Assembly: GCA_017549365.1 (NCBI GenBank)
Contig: JAFYUZ010000013.1
Location: 1-52,717 of the forward strand
Direction: 5' to 3'
DNA: 52,717 nucleotides
Source: Clostridia bacterium
GTDB taxonomy: Bacteria > Bacillota > Clostridia > Oscillospirales > CAG-382
The position numbers were made by a program, and so were the translations under genes. Each line of letters starts with the position of its first letter. The first letter of the stretch is position 1. Positions 17,016-24,914 of this stretch are shown here, piece by piece. The notes below the pieces were generated by a model. That model was not told where the DNA came from, searched no databases, and was given only the letters and a program-made list of their open reading frames with translations.

Positions 17016-18346
17016 TTGTCTTCCTCCTCGAAAATGTTGATGCTGCTGCCGTAGTTTTCAACCTTTTTCGCCACAAGTCCGTTGTCGATTTCATAGTTTA
17101 CAAGCTCTTCAAGATTATCAAGTATCTTTCTGTATGCGGCCGCATACTGACGCACAACCTCTTTGTCCTCGGTCTCAAATCGGGGAGCGATCATAAAGGC
17201 GGTGTCGGCAAGCTTTTCGGTGACCTCAAGCTTTCTTGCGGGAAGATATTTTTCGCCGTAATGGGGGCAATCAAAGGGGCATCCGTGACCGTAGGGACCT
17301 TCGCCGTTATAAAAGGGCGAAAGATGAAGCTTGCCGTAACCGCAGCTTCCGCAACACACGCCCTCTTCAGACAAAGCTTTAAGCAGGGTAAAGGTGGATA
17401 TTCCGCCAAGCTTTTCGGGGAGATACTGAACGTAGTTATAGCCGTAAACTCGCTGTGCTTTGTCAAAGCTTTTAAGGAATTTTATATATCCCACATCCGA
17501 AAGAAGCTCTTCGAGATATTCGGCGTTTTCGGTTCTTATTCTGTTGAGCTCGTCGAGCCTGTCAAGAGCCGCGTCTGCAATGGCGGCGGCGAAGGGGTGG
17601 ATGCGGTGCTTGTAGCCAAAGCCCGTGAGAGCGTATTTTTTGTATGGCGAATCGTCGGGAAGCCACGGCAATCTTTCGTAATGACCAAGAGCACAGGCTC
17701 GCTCGTAATACTCACGCGAGTTTGTTACCATAACTCCGCCCTCTCCCGCCGCGAGAAGCTTTGAACCCTGCATCGAGAAGCATCCGACGTCACCGATGCT
17801 TCCGACCATTTTGCCGTTGTATTTGGCGCCGTGGGCGTGCGAGCAATCCTCGATCACCTTGATGCCGCGCGCTTTTGCAAGCTCCATGATGGGATCCATG
17901 TCGCAGGGGTTGCCCCAAACGTGGACAACCACGATCGCTTTCGTCTTTTTTGTGATGCATCTTTCGATCGTCTGCGCCGTGACAGTCTGGGTGTCCTCGT
18001 CAATATCGGCAAAAACAGGAACGGCGTTTACTGCCGCCACGGGGCCTGCCGATGCCCAAAAGGTGAAAGAAGGTACAATTACTTCATCGCCCGCACCTAC
18101 ACCTACGGCAAAAAGCGCATCCTGAATGGTGGTGGTGCCGTTGTTGCAACAAAGAGAATATTTTACCCCGATGTATTCGCAAAATTTCTTTTCAAACTTT
18201 TCTACTATCGGCGAAGAAGATATTTCGCCCTTTATCATCATATCGTTTATGGTTTTGTATGCCGCGGGGGCAACAATGGGTATCTGGGTTGTCAGATTTG
18301 TGTCCACTGCTCTCGGTCCGCCGAGCAACGCCAGTTTTTCTGCCAT
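17012..18346 (-). CDS. DegT/DnrJ/EryC1/StrS-family PLP aminotransferase
   Basis: Sugar-aminotransferase-type PLP enzyme of 444 residues. Visible are NNGTTTIQDAL for phosphate binding, VIEDCSHAHGAKYNG with the cofactor-binding aspartate, and the Schiff-base lysine in FSMQGSKLLAAGEGG near residue 197. ATG 18346 is chosen over ATG 18352 because AAGGAG is then 7 nt away. The gene starts two bases after the ceramidase-like stop and overlaps the oxidoreductase, so all three are translationally coupled. A cysteine-rich insert near the C-terminus (GVCCGSCGYGKLH, HGCPFDCPHYG) is unusual for the family and might bind a metal. Confidence 0.9.
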   Translation of the reverse strand: MAEKLALLGGPRAVDTNLTTQIPIVAPAAYKTINDMMIKGEISSSPIVEKFEKKFCEYIGVKYSLCCNNGTTTIQDALFAVGVGAGDEVIVPSFTFWASAGPVAAVNAVPVFADIDEDTQTVTAQTIERCITKKTKAIVVVHVWGNPCDMDPIMELAKARGIKVIEDCSHAHGAKYNGKMVGSIGDVGCFSMQGSKLLAAGEGGVMVTNSREYYERACALGHYERLPWLPDDSPYKKYALTGFGYKHRIHPFAAAIADAALDRLDELNRIRTENAEYLEELLSDVGYIKFLKSFDKAQRVYGYNYVQYLPEKLGGISTFTLLKALSEEGVCCGSCGYGKLHLSPFYNGEGPYGHGCPFDCPHYGEKYLPARKLEVTEKLADTAFMIAPRFETEDKEVVRQYAAAYRKILDNLEELVNYEIDNGLVAKKVENYGSSINIFEEEDK

Positions 18347-18348
18347 AA

Positions 18349-19647
18349 TCATTCTCCTTTTTTGTCGTTGAGTTTTTTAAAGGACGTTGTAAAGCCCTGC
18401 ACAAGCTTTTGGTCAATGCCTTTTTTGAAAGGTCCGATCAAACGATATTCGAGATGGCAATCCCGCGCCTCGTATCCGCCCTCGTCGAGCTGGAAATCGC
18501 TGACTATATAGGTGGAACTGTCTGTGTAACCGACAAAGAAAACTCTTTTTCCGTCAAAGCACGAAGTAACGATCTGTTTGACCTGATATGTGGGTTCGCC
18601 GCTGATCGTGGCAATATAAAGCTCGTCCGAAAGCTTTATTGTCTGGCAGTAAACAGCAAGACTTTTTTCAAGCTTTTCGTATCCGCCCTCGTTCACGATG
18701 TATTCGGCGTTAACAGAAATTATATTTCCCTCGCCGTACTGCTTTGCATCCTCCACCTTTGCAACAAAAAATTCAAAGCTTTGTGGGTCCATGGGAAACT
18801 CTTTGCAGAAACAATCCGACGAGATCAAAAGATCTTCTTTTTTGTGCGGCATCTTTGCACGGACAACAACCTCATCGGCTACCAAGCGAGCGAAACTGTC
18901 GATCGTATCAAAGCCAAACGGCTTTGTAAAATCGCCGTCAACCACAGTTGCCGCAGGGCGCACGTCGCCGCCCGCCGACTGGAAATACAGGCAGGTACAA
19001 CCGTAAAAGGCTGCATCGACCAACTGGCATACACGGGCAGGAAATTCGCCGCTTACAGAAATTTTCGACGGATAAAAAACGGGATGGCAAGCATAGCTCA
19101 TCACGACCGATCTTATATTCTCCGAAAGATCCTTGACCACAAGCAAAGAAAACTCTGTATCCCGCTCGCTGTCGGGAGAAGCAAAACTGCCAAAAACACC
19201 GTTTCTGTATCCTCGGCGGCTGATATTGAAAAAAGCATCGAACGAGGTGTGCTCCAACGTGCCCTCAAACATCGAGCACATGGCACGGTCAAGGCAAGCC
19301 TTTGACCGTTGCAAAAGAAATTGCTCATATTCCTCTCTGGCATATATCCGGCTGTATCCCTTTGAAGCAGGTGAAACGTGATCGTGGGTAGAACCGACAA
19401 TGAAGGCAGACTCTTTGACTTTATATTTTTCTTTTGCATATGCTTCAAGCTCAAAATTCAGGCATCTGTCGTGAAAAAGAAGGTCAAAAGCCATCAGCAC
19501 GGTTTTGTTTTTTCCGTCGTCCATTACAAGACAACGCACGTATACGTCGTCGTGGATCTGTTCGAAATCGCCAACGTAATTGTTGGCGCAGGCAAGAGGC
19601 ATTCTGAAACACGGCGTTATTATATCCTTGGCAACACCAAAAAGCAT
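18349..19647 (-). CDS. Neutral ceramidase-like amidohydrolase (N-terminal domain type)
   Basis: Protein of 432 residues from ATG 19647 (AAGGAG 8 nt upstream). It resembles the catalytic domain of neutral/alkaline ceramidases: opening FGVAKDIITP, STHDHVSPASKGY with paired histidines for zinc, MSYACHPVFYPSKISVSGEF, and FQSAGGDVRPA. No signal peptide is seen, which is atypical for ceramidases acting on host lipids, and the C-terminal Ig-like domain of full enzymes is absent. Bacteria use this fold on various amides and N-acyl compounds. Sharing an operon with a sugar aminotransferase suggests a role in deacylating an amino sugar or lipid headgroup, but that is inference. Confidence 0.75.
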   Translation of the reverse strand: MLFGVAKDIITPCFRMPLACANNYVGDFEQIHDDVYVRCLVMDDGKNKTVLMAFDLLFHDRCLNFELEAYAKEKYKVKESAFIVGSTHDHVSPASKGYSRIYAREEYEQFLLQRSKACLDRAMCSMFEGTLEHTSFDAFFNISRRGYRNGVFGSFASPDSERDTEFSLLVVKDLSENIRSVVMSYACHPVFYPSKISVSGEFPARVCQLVDAAFYGCTCLYFQSAGGDVRPAATVVDGDFTKPFGFDTIDSFARLVADEVVVRAKMPHKKEDLLISSDCFCKEFPMDPQSFEFFVAKVEDAKQYGEGNIISVNAEYIVNEGGYEKLEKSLAVYCQTIKLSDELYIATISGEPTYQVKQIVTSCFDGKRVFFVGYTDSSTYIVSDFQLDEGGYEARDCHLEYRLIGPFKKGIDQKLVQGFTTSFKKLNDKKGE

Positions 19648-19795
19648 AAAAACAACTCCTTTTTCGGCAATTTCATTATGAATATAGTAATCCAACTCAA
19701 ATCAAAAATCAATACACCACAATGCTTTTTGTATGGACAATATTGCTCTGTTTTGCTCGTTTTCATGACAATTTTGGGAGAATTGCGCCCTGATA

Positions 19796-19824
19796 TTGTT
19801 TTTTTCGCAAAATTGTGATAAATT
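19796..19824 (+). promoter_or_regulatory. Promoter of the SASA-type esterase gene
   Basis: TTGTTT (19796-19801), 17-nt spacer ending TGA, TAAATT (19819-19824): extended -10, weak -35. Apart from this, 19648-19849 holds only the divergent 5' regions. Confidence 0.5.
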
Positions 19825-19849
19825 AGTTTTTGAGAGGAGCTGATCTTTT

Positions 19850-20548
19850 GTGAAATCATTTTTGCTTATGGGACAATCGAACATGGCCGGCAGAGGAAAT
19901 TTCGGCGAGGTGCCTTCCATCGAAAACCCGTTGTGCTTTATGTTGAGAAACGGAAGATGGCAACAAATGGGCGAACCGATAACCCCCGACAGATGGTGGA
20001 GCATATATAACGGCGTCGGCCTTTCGGCAAGCTTTGCGGACGAGTTTGCAAAGCATTTCGGAAAAGAGATCGGACTTATTCCCTGCGCCGACGGCGGCAG
20101 TGCCATAAAAGAATGGCAACCGGGAGAAGCTCTTTATGACCACGCTGTTTTTCAGGCAAAACTTGCAAAAAGAAGCTCGGAAATTGCAGGTATTCTTTGG
20201 CACCAGGGCGAAAACGACAGTTATACCGAGCAGGATGCGATTCTTTACCGCGAAAGATTTATGAACATGTTCGACTCACTGAAAAAAGACCTTGATCTTC
20301 CCGACGACATTCCCGTGATGATCGGCGAAATCGGCGATTTCGTACAGTTTCACGACAACGGAAACTGCAAGTATTTCAGAAACATAAACGAAAGCTTAAA
20401 GCAAATTGCCACAGAGCTTCCGAGTGGCGCTTTTGTCAGTGCAAAGGGGCTTTGCGGTCAGGCGGACAACGTTCATTTTGATTCAAAATCCTACCGCGAG
20501 TTCGGAAAAAGATATTTTGCAGAATACCTTAAAGTAAATAAGGCATAA
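19850..20548 (+). CDS. SGNH-like carbohydrate esterase (SASA/CE6 type)
   Basis: Protein of 232 residues starting at GTG 19850 behind GAGGAG. Motifs of the sialate O-acetylesterase/CE6 family are clear: the nucleophile serine in LLMGQSNMAGRG at the very N-terminus, PCADGGSAIKEW, GILWHQGENDS and the C-terminal Asp-x-x-His (DNVHFD). Such enzymes remove O-acetyl groups from sugars. It has no signal peptide, so it would act in the cytoplasm on imported sugars. It is divergent from the ceramidase/DegT/Gfo operon and may share regulation. The gene is monocistronic with a strong terminator. Confidence 0.87.
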   Translation: MKSFLLMGQSNMAGRGNFGEVPSIENPLCFMLRNGRWQQMGEPITPDRWWSIYNGVGLSASFADEFAKHFGKEIGLIPCADGGSAIKEWQPGEALYDHAVFQAKLAKRSSEIAGILWHQGENDSYTEQDAILYRERFMNMFDSLKKDLDLPDDIPVMIGEIGDFVQFHDNGNCKYFRNINESLKQIATELPSGAFVSAKGLCGQADNVHFDSKSYREFGKRYFAEYLKVNKA

Positions 20549-20554
20549 AAAATT

Positions 20555-20584
20555 GCGGCAGACCTTTTCGGTCTGCCGCTTTTT
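20555..20584. terminator. Bidirectional terminator between esterase and trxB
   Basis: Perfect 10-bp stem GCGGCAGACC / GGTCTGCCGC with TTTTC loop; T-run on the plus side, and AATTTTTT on the minus side for trxB. Confidence 0.94.
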
Positions 20585-20585
20585 C

Positions 20586-21494
20586 TTATAACGAATCAAT
20601 ATATCTGCACGCCGAAATCGCGGCAACTGCACCGTCGGCACATGCTGTTGCTACCTGGCGGACTGCCTTTTTGCGGCAATCTCCTGCAACAAACACGCCT
20701 TTTGTCTTTGTGGTACAATCCTCTTGTGCGTCAAAATATCCGACCGCATCAAGATCTGCAAGATTTTCAAAAGGTCCGTTTTCGGGTTCAAGACCGATGG
20801 CAACAAACATACCGTCAAGCAGAAGTTCGCTTTCGGTGCCGTCGGCAGTTTTCTTTATGGTGATGCCCGAAAACTCGGGTGTGTCGATGATACCCGAAAC
20901 AACGGTGCCGGTTATTATCTCAACGTTTCCGCGCTTGCGCAAGATCTCCTCCAGGCGCTTTTCGCCGGTGAGAAAATCAAGGTTCTGAACGACGTATACC
21001 TTTTTGCAACTTTCGGAAAGAAGTATGGCTTCCTGAAGTGCCGAGTTTCCGCCGCCGATAAGGGCAACCGTTTTGTTCTGATAGAAAGCTCCGTCGCATA
21101 CGGCACAGAAGGATATGCCGTCGCCGATAAATCTTTCTTCGTTTTCAAGGCCAAGGTGTCTGTGCTTTGCACCGCAGGCAAGAATAACCGATTTGCACTC
21201 GTATTCGTTGCCGTCCTCGGTGATGACCTTTTTTACTTCGCCGTCGATAATCTCGACAACGTTTTCTATCTCGACCTCTGTTCCCTGCGAAAGCACCTGC
21301 TCAACCATTTTGTCGGCAAGCTCGCTGCCGCTTATCGATTCGAAGCCGGGATAGTTTTCGACCTTGGGAGAAAAAGTGATCTGACCGCCGAAAGCGGCTT
21401 TGTCGAGAATAAGAACCGTTTTATTTGCACGGCGCGCATAGACCGCCGCGGTGAGTCCCGCGGGGCCTGCGCCGACGATTATGATATCATGCAT
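20586..21494 (-). CDS. trxB: Thioredoxin reductase
   Basis: FAD flavoprotein that reduces thioredoxin-like partners with NAD(P)H. Of 302 residues from ATG 21494 (GGAGG upstream; an adjacent TTG at 21497 is equally well spaced). FAD motif IIVGAGPAGLTAAVYA, redox pair CAVCDG (Cys130/Cys133), a nucleotide motif ALIGGGNSALQEA and the C-terminal GVFVAGDCRKKAVRQ. It is the third gene of the nrdG-nrdD operon, 21 nt after nrdD. Because NrdD here carries a CxxC redoxin domain, that domain is a natural substrate. Confidence 0.96.
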   Translation of the reverse strand: MHDIIIVGAGPAGLTAAVYARRANKTVLILDKAAFGGQITFSPKVENYPGFESISGSELADKMVEQVLSQGTEVEIENVVEIIDGEVKKVITEDGNEYECKSVILACGAKHRHLGLENEERFIGDGISFCAVCDGAFYQNKTVALIGGGNSALQEAILLSESCKKVYVVQNLDFLTGEKRLEEILRKRGNVEIITGTVVSGIIDTPEFSGITIKKTADGTESELLLDGMFVAIGLEPENGPFENLADLDAVGYFDAQEDCTTKTKGVFVAGDCRKKAVRQVATACADGAVAAISACRYIDSL

Positions 21495-21515
21495 CAAAGT
21501 GTTCCTCCGCCCTTT

Positions 21516-23897
21516 TTAGTTGGCAGGCTTTACGGCTGTGATAAACTTTTTGATGTTGGGAACAGAAACAAACTTTTCTGCCTCGCCGCCGTTGATGCTG
21601 ACAAGGGTGGGAGCCTGTCTGATTCCAAACGATTCTGCAAGAGAAACGTTTTCTTCAGCAAGGATCTTGGTGTATGCAATGCCTGCCTTGGAAAGCAGAG
21701 CTTCTGCGATCTTACAGTTGGGGCAGGTTGCCGAAGCAAAGAGATATACGCCGTCCGAAAGGGTGCCTGCACAGCAAGCGTCTTCGGACTTGTTGCCCAT
21801 AACGGGACCCTCGTGGGTGAGAACCGAGTTTGCGATGTCGTAGGTCTTTCTTTCCTTGTATTCCTGTGCCTTACCGTCGTTCCAGTTCTTTACAGGGCGA
21901 TAGTAGCCTGTGATACGGCTGTAAACTTCGGTTTCCTTGCCGCAGTGCGGGCATGCGAACTGTTCGCCTGCGAGATAGCCGTGTTCTTTACATACAGAGT
22001 ATGTGGGAGAAAGGGTGTAGTAAGGCAGACGGTAGTTTTCTGCGATCTTGCGCACGATGGATGCGGCAGCCTTCCAGTCGGGAAGCTTTTCGCCGAGGAA
22101 TGCATGGAAAACAGTACCCGATGTGTAAAGGGTCTGGAGCTCGTCCTGAACGTCGAGAGCCGAGAAGATATCTTCGGTGTAGCCAACGGGAAGGTGCGAC
22201 GAGTTGGTGTAATAAGGAGTTCCGTCGGGTTCGCCTGCGCAGATGATGTCGGGATAACGCTTCTTGTCATGCTTTGCAAGACGGAAAGCTGTGGACTCTG
22301 CGGGGGTTGCTTCGAGGTTGTAAAGGTCGCCGTACATTTCCTGATAGTCAGAAAGGCGCTCGCGCATGTGATTGAGAACTTCCTGCGAGAACTTCTGTGT
22401 TGCTTCGCTTGTCATATCTGCCTTGACCCAGCAAGCATTGAGACCTGCTTCGTTCATACCAACAAGACCGATGGTCGAGAAGTGGTTGTTGAAGGTGCCG
22501 AGGTATCTCTTGGTGTAGGGATAAAGTCCTTCGTCAAGAAGCTTTGTGATGATGGTACGCTTGATCTTGAGTGAGCGTGCCGCGATATCCATCATTCTGT
22601 CAAGACGGGTAAAGAATTCTTCCTTTGTCTTGGAAAGGTATGCGATTCTGGGGATATTGATGGTAACAACGCCGACAGAACCTGTGCTTTCGCCGCTTCC
22701 GAAGAAGCCGCCCGACTTTTTGCGGAGCTCGCGAAGGTCAAGACGGAGTCTGCAGCACATACTGCGCACGTCAGAGGGTTCCATGTCGCTGTTTACGTAG
22801 TTGGAGAAATAAGGTGTGCCGTACTTGGAGGTCATTTCAAAGAGAAGCTTGTTGTTCTCGGTTTCAGACCAGTCGAAGTCGCGGGTGATGGAATATGTGG
22901 GGATAGGATACTGGAATCCGCGGCCGTGGGCATCGCCCTCAATCATGATCTCGATGAATGCGCGGTTGACCATGTCCATTTCCTTCTTACAATCGCCGTA
23001 CTTAAAGTCTACGCGCTTGCCGCCGATGATTGCATATTCGTCTTCAAGGTCGTGGGGAACTGTCCAGTCGAGAGTGATGTTCGAGAAGGGAGCCTGTGTA
23101 CCCCAACGGCTGGGGGTGTTTACACCGTAGATAAACGATTCGATGCACTTCTTTACGGCGTCGTAGCTGAGGTTGTCAGCCTTTACAAAGGGTGCAAGGT
23201 AGGTATCGAACGACGAGAATGCCTGTGCGCCTGCCCATTCGTTCTGCATGATACCAAGGAAGTTTACCATCTGGTTGCAGAGGGTTGCAAGATGCTTTGC
23301 AGGGGCAGATGTGATCTTTCCGGGAACACCGCCGAGACCTTCTTCGATCAGCTGCTTGAGCGACCAGCCCGCACAGTAACCTGTGAGCATCGAAAGGTCG
23401 TGCAGGTGGATATCTGCGTTTCTGTGAGCCTGTGCGATCTCATCGTCATAAATTTCGGAAAGCCAGTAGTTTGCGGTGATGGCACCCGAGTTGTTAAGGA
23501 TAAGTCCGCCGACCGAGTAGGTAACTGTGGAGTTTTCCTTTACACGCCAGTCAATGCTCTTTACGTACTGGTCAACGAGTTCCTTGTAGTCAAGGATGGT
23601 GGATTTGAGGTTGCGGAGCTTTTCACGCTGACGGCGGTAAAGGATGTATGCCTTTGCAACGTCGGCATAGCCTGCCTGTACAAGAACTGTTTCAACGCTG
23701 TCCTGGATGTCTTCTACGGCAACCAGGTCGTTTTCGATCTTGGGCTCGAAATCGGAAGTTACCTTGAGGGCAAGGAAATCGATGATGTTGTCGTTAAACT
23801 GGCGCTCGCACGCTTCAAAGCCTTTTCTGATGGCGTCGGATATTTTTGCAATGTCAAAATCGGCAACTTTGCCGTCTCTTTTTGTAACGCGATACAT
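21516..23897 (-). CDS. nrdD: Anaerobic ribonucleoside-triphosphate reductase with fused thioredoxin-like domain
   Basis: Class III ribonucleotide reductase, 793 residues, making dNTPs anaerobically by a glycyl radical. Parts in order: an ATP-cone regulatory domain (1-90), the catalytic barrel, a zinc-type cysteine set ending CPHC near 648, and the glycyl-radical segment SRITGYYRPVKNWNDG near 662. An extra C-terminal domain begins near 710 with ATCPNCKIAEALL and continues through QAPTLVSINGG, a thioredoxin/glutaredoxin fold with CxxC and a cis-proline-type APT. Canonical formate-dependent NrdD lacks this; thioredoxin-dependent class III enzymes are known. The start ATG 23897 has AAGGAG. It lies 37 nt after nrdG and 21 nt before trxB. 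Confidence 0.96.
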   Translation of the reverse strand: MYRVTKRDGKVADFDIAKISDAIRKGFEACERQFNDNIIDFLALKVTSDFEPKIENDLVAVEDIQDSVETVLVQAGYADVAKAYILYRRQREKLRNLKSTILDYKELVDQYVKSIDWRVKENSTVTYSVGGLILNNSGAITANYWLSEIYDDEIAQAHRNADIHLHDLSMLTGYCAGWSLKQLIEEGLGGVPGKITSAPAKHLATLCNQMVNFLGIMQNEWAGAQAFSSFDTYLAPFVKADNLSYDAVKKCIESFIYGVNTPSRWGTQAPFSNITLDWTVPHDLEDEYAIIGGKRVDFKYGDCKKEMDMVNRAFIEIMIEGDAHGRGFQYPIPTYSITRDFDWSETENNKLLFEMTSKYGTPYFSNYVNSDMEPSDVRSMCCRLRLDLRELRKKSGGFFGSGESTGSVGVVTINIPRIAYLSKTKEEFFTRLDRMMDIAARSLKIKRTIITKLLDEGLYPYTKRYLGTFNNHFSTIGLVGMNEAGLNACWVKADMTSEATQKFSQEVLNHMRERLSDYQEMYGDLYNLEATPAESTAFRLAKHDKKRYPDIICAGEPDGTPYYTNSSHLPVGYTEDIFSALDVQDELQTLYTSGTVFHAFLGEKLPDWKAAASIVRKIAENYRLPYYTLSPTYSVCKEHGYLAGEQFACPHCGKETEVYSRITGYYRPVKNWNDGKAQEYKERKTYDIANSVLTHEGPVMGNKSEDACCAGTLSDGVYLFASATCPNCKIAEALLSKAGIAYTKILAEENVSLAESFGIRQAPTLVSINGGEAEKFVSVPNIKKFITAVKPAN

Positions 23898-23934
23898 AAA
23901 GTTTCTCCTTTTTTATGTTAATATTTTCAAAAAC

Positions 23935-24645
23935 TTATTCTTTTCCCCGCAAAGCCGCCCGGGGGACACGTTTTTTCACCTTTTCGAGAATTTTTTTCAA
24001 CTCATCGCTGTCAAAGGGTGAGCAGATGTCTGAAAGAATGTTTCCCGAATCGACGAAACACTGGATAAAATACTGTTCATCGGGATGAAGCAAAAAGGAA
24101 ATCTTTTCGAAATCGGATATTTCGTGTATTCCCTTTGCCGCGGTGGTGCGAAATTCGTATTCAACCCCCGAAGAGCGGATTATCTCCATGCTCTTTGCAA
24201 AGGTGGTAAAGGGAATTTCGCTGCCGCTTGCCTTTTCGTAGCCTTCGGGGGAGGATTTTATATCCATCGCCACGTAGTCCACAAGACCTGCATCAAGGAT
24301 CGTGCTGAGCTTTTCGGGCAGGCTTCCGTTGGTATCAAGCTTTACCGAATATCCCATTTCCTTCAGTTTTGAAAGGAATTCCAAAAGGTGAGGTTGCAGA
24401 AGAGGCTCGCCCCCCGTGACGCAAACGCCGTCGAGGATGCCTTTTCTTTTGGAAAGGTAGGAAAGAAGCTCGTTTTGCACTTCGTCTGTTGCCGTGGGAT
24501 CTTTTACGATGCCCGCATTGTGACAAAAGGGGCAGCGCAGATTGCATCCGCCCGTGAAAACGGTACAGGCAACCTTGCCGGGATAATCAAGAAGCGTAAG
24601 CTTCTGATAGCCTTTTATGCTGATGTTAAGCTTTTCGTTTTCCAC
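23935..24645 (-). CDS. nrdG: NrdG-type radical SAM activase for NrdD
   Basis: Radical SAM enzyme that installs the glycyl radical on NrdD. The cluster motif CNLRCPFCHN is near the N-terminus, followed by VCVTGGEPLLQ for SAM binding and VKLDTNGS. I place the start at GTG 24645 (236 residues) because GGGAGGTG lies 8 nt upstream; the longer frame to 24720 runs across the promoter. This length is above the roughly 155-175 of short NrdG and matches the longer anaerobic-RNR-activating subtype. First gene of the operon, directly behind the promoter and NrdR boxes. Confidence 0.93.
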   Translation of the reverse strand: MENEKLNISIKGYQKLTLLDYPGKVACTVFTGGCNLRCPFCHNAGIVKDPTATDEVQNELLSYLSKRKGILDGVCVTGGEPLLQPHLLEFLSKLKEMGYSVKLDTNGSLPEKLSTILDAGLVDYVAMDIKSSPEGYEKASGSEIPFTTFAKSMEIIRSSGVEYEFRTTAAKGIHEISDFEKISFLLHPDEQYFIQCFVDSGNILSDICSPFDSDELKKILEKVKKRVPRAALRGKE

Positions 24646-24679
24646 TTTGCTCACCTCCCAATTTCCGAGTTGCCTTGTA

Positions 24680-24708
24680 AGTATACCATACATTTTGGGA
24701 TAAGTCAA
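24680..24708 (-). promoter_or_regulatory. Promoter of nrdG-nrdD-trxB
   Basis: Minus-strand TTGACT (24703-24708), 17-nt spacer, TATACT (24680-24685), about 35 nt before the GTG start. Confidence 0.88.
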
Positions 24709-24716
24709 TAGGAAAA

Positions 24717-24763
24717 TCACAAGATATTGTGTTTTTTCTCGTTTTTTTCACAAGATATTGTGT
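24717..24763. promoter_or_regulatory. Two NrdR boxes
   Basis: CACAAGATATTGTG occurs twice, at 24718-24731 and 24749-24762, each flanked to fit the NrdR palindrome consensus. The 31-bp spacing equals three helical turns, as in known paired NrdR boxes. They lie just upstream of the -35 box, so the operon should be repressed when dATP/ATP-loaded NrdR accumulates. Confidence 0.9.
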
Positions 24764-24852
24764 GCCGCACCCCCTCAAAAACCATTGTATATCAAGGTTT
24801 TTGTTGGCTATGACAAATTGGATGGGAAATTTTTGTGTATATTGACGAGGCA

Positions 24853-24884
24853 AAAAATCGGGCCTGCCCACAAGGGGCAGACCC
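24853..24884 (-). terminator. Terminator of the GntR/ABC operon
   Basis: Minus-strand GGGTCTGCCC / GGGCAGGCCC (10 bp with one G-T pair) followed by GATTTTTT, 31 nt past the permease stop. The remaining 24764-24852 contains only a weak CAAAAACC/GGTTTTTG repeat (24776-24803). Confidence 0.85.
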
Positions 24885-24914
24885 ATCGTTTTTGTTATTT
24901 CAGTCTGTATCGTG

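Noticed and set aside
20724..22574. 616-codon plus-strand frame opposite trxB and nrdD
   Set aside because: Lies wholly antisense to two unmistakable enzymes, has no ribosome site and reads as a low-complexity shadow protein.
24776..24803. CAAAAACC/GGTTTTTG hairpin as a further terminator
   Set aside because: Mostly A-T pairs with a 12-nt loop and no T-tract; the GC-rich hairpin at 24860-24884 is the credible terminator.
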